Source: Candidatus Omnitrophota bacterium (lineage in GTDB: Bacteria; Omnitrophota; Gorgyraeia; Gorgyraeales; Gorgyraeaceae). From it: a stretch of DNA of 6,144 nt. Location: positions 1 through 6,144 of the forward strand of contig JAHIEN010000077.1 in the NCBI GenBank assembly GCA_018901615.1, in the 5' to 3' direction. The position numbers were made by a program, and so were the translations under genes. A model generated the notes under the pieces. That model was not told the DNA's origin and made no database searches. It worked only from the letters and a program-made list of their open reading frames with translations. Shown piece by piece: positions 1-6,126 of this stretch (position 1 is its first letter; each line of letters begins with the position of its first letter).

Positions 1-1
1 A

Positions 2-589
2 TTGAGCTTTGATCCAGATATGTTAATTCTAGGATTTTGTTTAAACGATTTTGGAAAAAGTGTAATGGCAATAGAGAAAAGCGGTGATATTTTTCTTTAT
101 GATGTCAAAAATGATATTTTCTTGGATATTAACCCTGTATTTTTTAGTCATTCTCATTTATACAGAATGATAGTGAGCAGAATTATTGGTTACAAAACTA
201 AAATCATTAGAAAAAAATTAACAAATTCAGATGAAAACAAGATAGAAGGATACAATATGGTTTATGAATCATTAAGAGATATTTCAAAAATAGCAGCAGA
301 AAAAAATATCCCTCTTTTGATAGTGATATTCCCTTATCTAAAGGATTTTTCTAGATATGCACAATTAGAAAAAGATAGCTATTACGCTATTATTGATATA
401 ATTGAACAGCTCAGGCTTCCTTATGTCAATATGAAGCCCTATTTCGAAAATGCAGCAATGATAAAAGAGTGGAGAATGTTTAGGTATGACGATAGACCAC
501 TCGATTATATGCATACTAACAATAATGGTCACCAGCTTATCACTGAAGTTATTTACAATTATTTACTAAGAGAAAACTTGATAAAATAA
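2..589 (+). CDS. SGNH/GDSL-type hydrolase, C-terminal part (5' end outside window)
   Basis: The first codon seen (TTG at 2) is probably internal, because the protein enters the window in the middle of an SGNH fold. Numbering from that codon, residues 4-16 (DPDMLILGFCLND) are a block III strand and turn ending in the oxyanion-hole Asn15-Asp16. Residues 168-171 (DYMH, followed by TNNNGH) are block V with the catalytic Asp168 and His171. Block I with the nucleophilic serine (GDSx) must lie upstream. Family members are esterases, lipases, or O-acetyl transferases/esterases acting on glycans; which reaction applies here cannot be told. The stop TAA touches the ATG of the next gene, so the two are probably translationally coupled. 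The gene is unusually AT-rich: I count 63 G or C among the first 240 bases. The family call is firm; substrate and localisation are unknown because the N-terminus is missing. Confidence 0.82.
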   Translation: MSFDPDMLILGFCLNDFGKSVMAIEKSGDIFLYDVKNDIFLDINPVFFSHSHLYRMIVSRIIGYKTKIIRKKLTNSDENKIEGYNMVYESLRDISKIAAEKNIPLLIVIFPYLKDFSRYAQLEKDSYYAIIDIIEQLRLPYVNMKPYFENAAMIKEWRMFRYDDRPLDYMHTNNNGHQLITEVIYNYLLRENLIK

Positions 590-1636
590 ATGGATTTTAT
601 AAAAATCGATTCTATTAAATCAAAGACAAAAGAAACCTTAAAACCTGGTTTCTGCTGTATAGGCATAGTGGATACATGTATGTTAAAGTGCCAGATGTGC
701 CAGAAATGGAAAGAAGATCCTGGTACCGCAGGCATATCCCAACCCGCTACTGAACAATGGAAGACATTCATAAGGCAGTTAAGAGATCTTGTGGACGAGG
801 GGTTTGAGATTGATTTTGGCGGCGGCGAAGCCCTGATGAGGCAGGATGTCTTGGAAATAGTGTCTTATGCCAAAGGTTTGGGATTCAAAAATGCTATAGC
901 TTCGAACGGATACCTTATTAATGAAGATATGGCTAAAAGAATAGTGGATTCAGGTTTAGATAGTATAGTTTTGTCTCTGGACAGCCTGAGGCCTGAAATC
1001 CACGATAGCATGCGAGGCATAAAAGGTGTCGCGGAGAGAGTATTTAAAGCCGTTGAGTACATAAGAAAATATTCAAAAGATATACACATAGGAATATGCA
1101 CGATAATCATGGAACAGAGCCTTGATGGCATTATAGACTTGGCTGAATGGGTAAATACTAATAGAGATAAGATGAATTCTATTTTATTTATGGCGCCCAT
1201 GCAGCAGAATAATACGCCTCTTAATGCTGAATGGTTCAAAAAAACAGAATATAATTTCATATGGCCGAAAGACAATAAAAAGGTCCAGAAAGTCCTTGAT
1301 GAGCTGATAAGGCGGAGAAGGCTCGGCCACTGGATAGGCGATTCCATCCCGCAGTTAGAGGCCTTTAAGTCATATTTCCAGAATCCCGCGAAATTCGTAA
1401 AAAAGAGCCCGTGCAATTTAGATAGAGCCGTGCATGCTAGTTCAATCGGAGATATTTATTTATGCTACAGGTACGGCGTTCTGGGCAATGTTAAAAATGG
1501 GGATGATCTAAGAGAGATATGGGACGCTGAGGCAGCGGAAAACGTCAGAGGCGAAATAAAAAAGTGCGGTGATAATTGCCATTTTCTTTTGAACTGTTTT
1601 TTTGAAGGCGATTATCCTTTTGTTACAGAAGGATAA
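590..1636 (+). CDS. rSAM1: radical SAM enzyme with reduced SPASM/twitch-like C-terminal domain
   Basis: Radical SAM proteins cleave S-adenosylmethionine at a [4Fe-4S] cluster to start radical chemistry. The cluster ligands are Cys30, Cys34 and Cys37 (CMLKCQMC). GGGE at 77-80 is the SAM-contacting GGE strand, SNGYLI at 105-110 and LSLDS at 129-132 continue the barrel, and HDSMRGIKG is at 138-146. WPKD (225-228) and YFQNP (262-266) are shared with the paralogues. The C-terminal domain has Cys275-x11-Gly287-x4-Cys292 and Cys326-x3-Cys330-x5-Cys336, enough for one auxiliary Fe-S cluster and fewer than the usual seven SPASM cysteines. There is no signal peptide, so it is cytoplasmic. ATG directly follows the previous TAA; no strong Shine-Dalgarno is visible, but the N-terminal length matches rSAM2. 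Substrate is unknown: peptide- or sugar-modifying roles are both possible. Confidence 0.93.
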   Translation: MDFIKIDSIKSKTKETLKPGFCCIGIVDTCMLKCQMCQKWKEDPGTAGISQPATEQWKTFIRQLRDLVDEGFEIDFGGGEALMRQDVLEIVSYAKGLGFKNAIASNGYLINEDMAKRIVDSGLDSIVLSLDSLRPEIHDSMRGIKGVAERVFKAVEYIRKYSKDIHIGICTIIMEQSLDGIIDLAEWVNTNRDKMNSILFMAPMQQNNTPLNAEWFKKTEYNFIWPKDNKKVQKVLDELIRRRRLGHWIGDSIPQLEAFKSYFQNPAKFVKKSPCNLDRAVHASSIGDIYLCYRYGVLGNVKNGDDLREIWDAEAAENVRGEIKKCGDNCHFLLNCFFEGDYPFVTEG

Positions 1637-1641
1637 GGAGG
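1635..1641 (+). promoter_or_regulatory. Shine-Dalgarno AAGGAGG fixing the TTG start of rSAM2
   Basis: A perfect AAGGAGG begins inside the TAA stop codon of rSAM1 (TAAGGAGG) and ends 5 nt before TTG at 1647. This is the strongest ribosome site in the window, and it decides the start of rSAM2, for which no in-frame ATG lies nearby. The ATG at 1643 is out of frame and meets TGA two codons later. Confidence 0.85.
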
Positions 1642-1646
1642 ATGAT

Positions 1647-2693
1647 TTGACTGAACAGGGCCAGATCAAGACAGAAAAGATAGTACGGAGAAAAGAAAAT
1701 ATCCTTAAGCCGGAATTTTGCTGTGTGGCAGCTACAGATTATTGTATGTTACGCTGCAAGATGTGCAATAAATGGTCTGAGCCAAGCCCCAAGCCAGGAG
1801 AAGCGCCTACTATAGATGAATGGAAGAGATTTATATCGGGCTTCAGGGAACTGGTGGATGAAGGCTTTGAGATGGATTTTGGAGGAGGAGAAGCGCTTTC
1901 AATGCCTGGCATATTAGATCTCGTAAAACACGCCAAGCAGCTAGGCTTCAGGACGACAATGGCCTCAAACGGGTATCTTATTAATGGCGATATGGCCAAG
2001 AGAATCAGAGATGCCGGATTAGACGCGGTAAGCCTATCTCTAGATAGTCATAACCCGGAAATTCACGATAAAATGCGGGGAGTCAAGGGAGTCCATAAAC
2101 AGGTAGTTAATGCTATAGACAATCTGACAAGATATGCTCCGCAAACAAAAAAAGGACTTTGCTGTATTATTATGAATGAAAATTTAGATGAAATCCTCAA
2201 GCTGGTTGATTGGGCAGACAGGAATAAAAAAGTGGACTGGATATATTTTATGGTAGTGGTCCAGCCTAATTACAGCGGGCCATTGACAGATAATTGGCTC
2301 GACGAGTATCAGTATCTCTGGCCTAAAGATAGATCAAAGGTGCTTGGTATCCTCGATGAACTTATAAGGCGCAGAAAGAGCGGCTCCAAAGTCAGCAACA
2401 GGGTCGAGCATCTCAGGGCATACAAGGCCTATTTTAACAATCCGCAGAAATTAGTAAATAAGGCAAAGTGTATTGTTGGCGGCAAGGCCATAAGTGTCAA
2501 TGCGTATGGCTTTGTCCAGCTCTGTCTTTTTAAGGATTTTATAGGAAACATAAGGAAGGACGATATCAGGGAATTATGGCGCTCGCAAGACGCGGATTTG
2601 ATAAGAAAAAAGGTAGATGAGTGCAAGACAAACTGTCATTTGCTCCTTAATTGCTGTTATATCGAAGATGAACCAACTCTTTACGCTGACTAA
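1647..2693 (+). CDS. rSAM2: radical SAM enzyme with reduced SPASM/twitch-like C-terminal domain
   Basis: Closest relative of rSAM1 and of the same length (348 aa) when started at TTG 1647. An earlier in-frame TTG at 1602 would add 15 residues but lies inside rSAM1 and lacks a comparable ribosome site. Radical SAM ligands are Cys33, Cys37 and Cys40 (CMLRCKMC), with GGGE at 79-82, SNGYLI at 107-112, HDKMRGVKG at 140-148 and WPKD at 225-228. The C-terminal Fe-S domain has Cys275-x12-Gly288-x4-Cys293, then Cys326-x3-Cys330-x5-Cys336, with an extra Cys337. An additional Cys pair (172-173) sits in a barrel strand where rSAM1 has one Cys. The gene follows rSAM1 after 10 nt. It is probably cytoplasmic. 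Retention of every cluster ligand beside rSAM1 suggests an active enzyme with a related but distinct substrate or step; the reaction is not identifiable. Confidence 0.92.
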   Translation: MTEQGQIKTEKIVRRKENILKPEFCCVAATDYCMLRCKMCNKWSEPSPKPGEAPTIDEWKRFISGFRELVDEGFEMDFGGGEALSMPGILDLVKHAKQLGFRTTMASNGYLINGDMAKRIRDAGLDAVSLSLDSHNPEIHDKMRGVKGVHKQVVNAIDNLTRYAPQTKKGLCCIIMNENLDEILKLVDWADRNKKVDWIYFMVVVQPNYSGPLTDNWLDEYQYLWPKDRSKVLGILDELIRRRKSGSKVSNRVEHLRAYKAYFNNPQKLVNKAKCIVGGKAISVNAYGFVQLCLFKDFIGNIRKDDIRELWRSQDADLIRKKVDECKTNCHLLLNCCYIEDEPTLYAD

Positions 2694-2705
2694 AGGATTT
2701 TTATC

Positions 2706-3713
2706 ATGGGCCAGGATATGCTAATTCGTAAACCTAAACATTGCTGCTGGGTGCTTAATTACCGCTGCATGCTGAGGTGCAGGATGTGTTACATCTGGAA
2801 TATCAAAGATGATAAAAGCCAGGAAAGCACCATGGAAGAAAAAAAGAAATTGGTTATATCTCTACGCGGTATGGTAGGCCCTGATTTTGAATTTCATTTA
2901 TCAGGCGGAGAGCCTTTAATGACACAAGGAGTCTTAGATTTAGTTAATTTTATTGCTGATGAAGGATATAAGACAAACATGGTTACCAATGGTTTTCTTA
3001 TTGATGAAAAAATGGCAAGAGACATCATGGATTCCAGGCTGGGGAGCATTACTATCTCATTAGATGGAATGAATCCCCAGACCCACGATTATATACGAGG
3101 CGTAAAGGGAAGCCACGAAAGAGTAATGAAGGCCATTGAGTATATGGATAGGTTTAAGAGGGATAAAGGCCCAAAGATTTCCATTTTGACCGTAATAATG
3201 GAGCGCAATTTAGACGAGATATTACAGCTGGTGGAACACGTGCAGAATGATAAGAGGCTTGAGATGATAAGTTTCCAGGCTATAAACCAGCCATTCTGTG
3301 AAGAGATAGACAGGGAGTGGTTCAAGGAAGACAAAAGCCGTTCTTTGTGGCCGCAAGACACAAGGAAAGCCGGCTCTATTATGGAGAGGCTGAGAGAATT
3401 AAGGCTAAGTAGATATAAAATAGGAAACCACCACAATCATTTCCTGCATTTCAGGGAATATTTTAAGGACCCGAACGCCTTTTTAAAGAAGATAAAATGC
3501 AATCTCGGGGATTATGAGTTTCATGTAGACCCCTATGGCAAGATGTTCTTTTGTTGCCTGACAGAGCCTTTCGGAAACATAAAGAACGACAATATATCGG
3601 AGATATGGGATTCTGAAAAAACAAATAAGATCCGGCAGGACGTGTATGATTGCCTCAGGAACTGCCATATAATGGTGAATTGTTTTTATGAAGATGAACC
3701 CTGCGGCGTGTAA
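2706..3713 (+). CDS. rSAM3: radical SAM enzyme with reduced SPASM/twitch-like C-terminal domain
   Basis: Third paralogue, 335 aa, shorter at the N-terminus than its neighbours. ATG 2706 is preceded by AAAGGA (2692-2697, overlapping the rSAM2 stop) at 8 nt, a normal ribosome site. Cluster ligands are Cys21, Cys25 and Cys28 (CMLRCRMC). SGGEP at 66-70 is the only canonical GGEP version among the four genes. TNGFLI lies at 94-99, ISLDG at 117-121, HDYIRGVKG at 127-135, EWFK at 204-207 and WPQD at 215-218. The C-terminal domain has Cys265-x12-Gly278-x4-Cys283 (then Cys284), and Cys316-x3-Cys320-x5-Cys326; Cys333 is extra. EWFK, WPQD and THDY link it more to rSAM4 than to rSAM1 and rSAM2. Its last 26 nt overlap the start of the next gene. 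It is probably cytoplasmic and its substrate is unknown. Confidence 0.93.
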   Translation: MGQDMLIRKPKHCCWVLNYRCMLRCRMCYIWNIKDDKSQESTMEEKKKLVISLRGMVGPDFEFHLSGGEPLMTQGVLDLVNFIADEGYKTNMVTNGFLIDEKMARDIMDSRLGSITISLDGMNPQTHDYIRGVKGSHERVMKAIEYMDRFKRDKGPKISILTVIMERNLDEILQLVEHVQNDKRLEMISFQAINQPFCEEIDREWFKEDKSRSLWPQDTRKAGSIMERLRELRLSRYKIGNHHNHFLHFREYFKDPNAFLKKIKCNLGDYEFHVDPYGKMFFCCLTEPFGNIKNDNISEIWDSEKTNKIRQDVYDCLRNCHIMVNCFYEDEPCGV

Positions 3714-5049
3714 AATATTTTTTATAATATTACCAGGTATATTCATTTTTTTAATTGCGCTGGAATCATCACTACGGATAGGCGGGGAATTGTATATAAG
3801 GCACCGCGATCATGGATTATGTGCCAAAACCACAGAAACAGAAAGAGATGCATTCAGGATCCTTTGCCTCGGGGATTCCTATACGTATGGGGTGGGGGAC
3901 ACTTATAACAACAGCTATCCCAGCCAGCTAGAGGTTATGCTGGACAGGATAGACGCGGACAGAAAGATTGTTGTAAAAAATTTAGGCAGTCCAGGAGGTA
4001 ATTCTTACAGGATTTTGAAGATTTTTACTGAAAATATTGATACGTACAAACCAGACATTGTTGTTATCATGGTCGGTATGAATAACGACTGGAATCTGGA
4101 AGGTATGCAGCGGTTCTATCAGGGCCCTTTGCCAAAGAGCCTAAAAATAGACCTTTATGACCTGCGTATATATAAACTGTATAAATTAGCTTCGATGAGA
4201 CTTAAAAAAAGAATATCCGCAGTATCCGAGGCAGGTAAGAAACAAATAAATTTAACGGGCGCCCAGAATAGAATCTCAGGTAAGGAAATAAAGGCCCTTC
4301 AAGAAAAAGTGAAGTTTTATAGAGAGACAGGCAGAAGCGATCTGGCTATCCGGGAATTAGACAATATGCTGGACAGATATCCTGATGGATATGGCAACAT
4401 GGTGCTGTTTTTAAGAGAGATATGTGATTATAACACAGCCCTGGAATATGCTAAAAAGGCACTTCAGTATTCCAAGGACAATATGTGGATACACATGGAA
4501 TTAGTGTATATCTATAGGGCAAAAAAAGACTGGCTCCTTGCAAGAAAAGAGATGGATTATGCCGTGCAGGACATCTCAGTTATACAGAATGTTTTCCCGG
4601 AGATGAAGAATATATGCAATAACGAGAGTGGCTTAGACTTTCAAGTGGAGTCAGATAAAATAAGGACGCTTATTGCCACAATCCATGGAAAAAATGGGAC
4701 CAGGATATGGGATACCTTGCTGTATCTAGAAAAAAACCAGGAAGAAAGAAGCAGGATATTCGCTTCTGATCTATCGGCTTTAATAAAGATTGCCAGCGAG
4801 AGGGACGTCAGGCTAATTCTGATGACATATCCTGTCCGGGCATCAGTCAATGATATAATTTTGAAGACAGCGGCAAAAAATGGTATTGTCCTTGTAGATA
4901 ATGAATCAATTTTTAACGCGAAGATAGATAAGGACAAATTTTTTGCCCCTGACAGGCACTGTAACGGCAGAGGTTATGGGGTAGTGGCTGGGAATGTTTA
5001 TTCTAGATTGCTTAAAATGGGTGTTTTCTCAGGGATGCAAAAGAAATAG
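3688..5049 (+). CDS. Membrane-anchored SGNH hydrolase with TPR-like insert
   Basis: 453 aa. Residues 9-26 form one hydrophobic segment, read as an uncleaved signal anchor that puts the rest outside the inner membrane. Cys8 precedes this segment, so it is not a lipobox. SGNH blocks follow: GDSYTYG at 62-68 (nucleophile Ser64), NLGSPGGNS at 98-106 with block II glycines, VGMNND at 129-134 (oxyanion Asn), and PDRHCN at 421-426 with Asp422 and His424. The Asp and His are separated by one residue. Between blocks III and V lie about three TPR-like helical pairs (about 202-232, 235-265, 266-294), suggesting a protein- or glycan-docking surface. Relatives remove or transfer acyl groups on carbohydrates or lipids; that role here is inference. 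It starts within rSAM3; GGTGA at 3674-3678 is a weak ribosome site, and ATG 3694 is an alternative start. Confidence 0.87.
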   Translation: MKMNPAACKIFFIILPGIFIFLIALESSLRIGGELYIRHRDHGLCAKTTETERDAFRILCLGDSYTYGVGDTYNNSYPSQLEVMLDRIDADRKIVVKNLGSPGGNSYRILKIFTENIDTYKPDIVVIMVGMNNDWNLEGMQRFYQGPLPKSLKIDLYDLRIYKLYKLASMRLKKRISAVSEAGKKQINLTGAQNRISGKEIKALQEKVKFYRETGRSDLAIRELDNMLDRYPDGYGNMVLFLREICDYNTALEYAKKALQYSKDNMWIHMELVYIYRAKKDWLLARKEMDYAVQDISVIQNVFPEMKNICNNESGLDFQVESDKIRTLIATIHGKNGTRIWDTLLYLEKNQEERSRIFASDLSALIKIASERDVRLILMTYPVRASVNDIILKTAAKNGIVLVDNESIFNAKIDKDKFFAPDRHCNGRGYGVVAGNVYSRLLKMGVFSGMQKK

Positions 5050-5066
5050 AAGAAGGAAAGGATAGA

Positions 5067-6119
5067 ATGAAAGAAAGCGCGAGCAAGAAAGTCGATTTTT
5101 TACCGGCATTTTGTCTTTTGGTTGTTTCTAAGATATGTAATTTCAGATGCAAGATGTGCAATATGTGGAAAAATAAAGACCGCCAGATAGACAGAAAAGA
5201 GCTTACCATAGAAGAGATGAAAGGCTTTGTGGACGATTTAAAAAACGTCACTAAAGAGCCTATTTTTATTCATCTTATAGGCGGAGAGGCGTTATTGAGA
5301 AAGGATTTGACTGAGATCATATATTATATTAAAAAAAGCGGCTTTAACAGCTCTATTACTACAAACGGATATTATATTAATGATGAGATGGCGAAAAAGT
5401 TAGTTGAATCCGGGCTTAAGGGAATATTCCTTTCTTTGGACGGTTTCAAGGAAGAGACTCATGATTATTTGCGCGGGGTAAAAGGCAGTTACCGGCATGT
5501 AATGGACGCTATTGAATTATTGGATAAGTATAGAGGGGACGATAGGTCGAACAGGTTAAGCATTGGCATAACAACGACGCTTATGGAGAAGAATTTGGAT
5601 GAGGCGCTGGATTTGGCCGAATGGACAAATAACAATGAAAAGATAAACGATTTTTTTATCAACGCATGCCTGCAGCCATTTGATGCTGATAACTATGAAA
5701 GAGAATGGTTTAAGAATAGAAAGAACAGCGATGTCTGGCCGCAGGACATAGAGAGGGTCTGCGCTATCTTAGAAAAGTTGGCCTTGTTAAAGGAAAAAGG
5801 GTATAAGATTTGCAATCCTCCGGAACAGCTGAGGCTGGTTAAGGAGTATTTTAAGAACCCTTATAGATTTATTCATGACAATAAAATAAAATGCCCCAGG
5901 GGAGATCTGGCCCCGGAAATAAACGCATATGGAGATATAAATATGTGCTTTTGCATGCCGCCTGTTGCAAATATAAGAGAGAAAAAGTTTTCAGAAGTAT
6001 GGTTTTCAAAAGAGATGGAGAGAGCAAGAGGAGAGATAAATAAATGTAAAAAAGATTGTGATATTGCAGTGAATTGTTTTTATAAAATAGAGAATATAAC
6101 AGATTATATTTCAGAGTGA
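5067..6119 (+). CDS. rSAM4: radical SAM enzyme with reduced SPASM/twitch-like C-terminal domain
   Basis: Fourth paralogue, 350 aa, 17 nt after the SGNH gene. AAGGA at 5053-5057 (9 nt before ATG) and AAAGGA at 5057-5062 (4 nt before) both offer ribosome binding. Cluster ligands are Cys24, Cys28 and Cys31 (CNFRCKMC), with Asn after the first Cys, as is common in the superfamily, where the three others have Met. IGGEA is at 71-75, TNGYYI at 99-104, LSLDG at 122-126, HDYLRGVKG at 132-140, EWFK at 213-216 and WPQD at 224-227. The C-terminal domain has Cys276-x12-Gly289-x4-Cys294 and Cys327-x3-Cys331-x5-Cys337, with an extra Cys296. Its separation from the other three by an SGNH gene suggests that the SGNH protein belongs to the same functional set. 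It is probably cytoplasmic; reaction and substrate are not identifiable. Confidence 0.93.
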   Translation: MKESASKKVDFLPAFCLLVVSKICNFRCKMCNMWKNKDRQIDRKELTIEEMKGFVDDLKNVTKEPIFIHLIGGEALLRKDLTEIIYYIKKSGFNSSITTNGYYINDEMAKKLVESGLKGIFLSLDGFKEETHDYLRGVKGSYRHVMDAIELLDKYRGDDRSNRLSIGITTTLMEKNLDEALDLAEWTNNNEKINDFFINACLQPFDADNYEREWFKNRKNSDVWPQDIERVCAILEKLALLKEKGYKICNPPEQLRLVKEYFKNPYRFIHDNKIKCPRGDLAPEINAYGDINMCFCMPPVANIREKKFSEVWFSKEMERARGEINKCKKDCDIAVNCFYKIENITDYISE

Positions 6120-6126
6120 GCTGACC

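Noticed and set aside
865..1416. Long open frame on the minus strand opposite rSAM1 (183 codons), and shorter ones opposite the other genes
   Set aside because: The plus strand here carries conserved radical SAM motifs shared with three paralogues. The minus-strand translations show no recognisable domain and are by-products of codon bias.
1602..1646. An upstream TTG start for rSAM2, adding 15 residues and overlapping rSAM1
   Set aside because: There is no good ribosome site before 1602, whereas AAGGAGG at 1635-1641 is well placed for TTG 1647. The added residues also have no counterpart in the paralogues.
1593..1646. Programmed frameshift at the T7 run (1597-1603) that could fuse rSAM1 to rSAM2, since the rSAM2 frame is open from 1593
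   Set aside because: The run merely encodes the conserved Cys-Phe-Phe end of rSAM1. rSAM2 has its own strong start site, and the other paralogues are separate proteins.
1637..6126. A small precursor peptide gene that would make this a RiPP cluster
   Set aside because: Gaps between genes are at most 17 nt and no gene-internal start with a convincing ribosome site gives a peptide-like product. A precursor could still lie outside the window.
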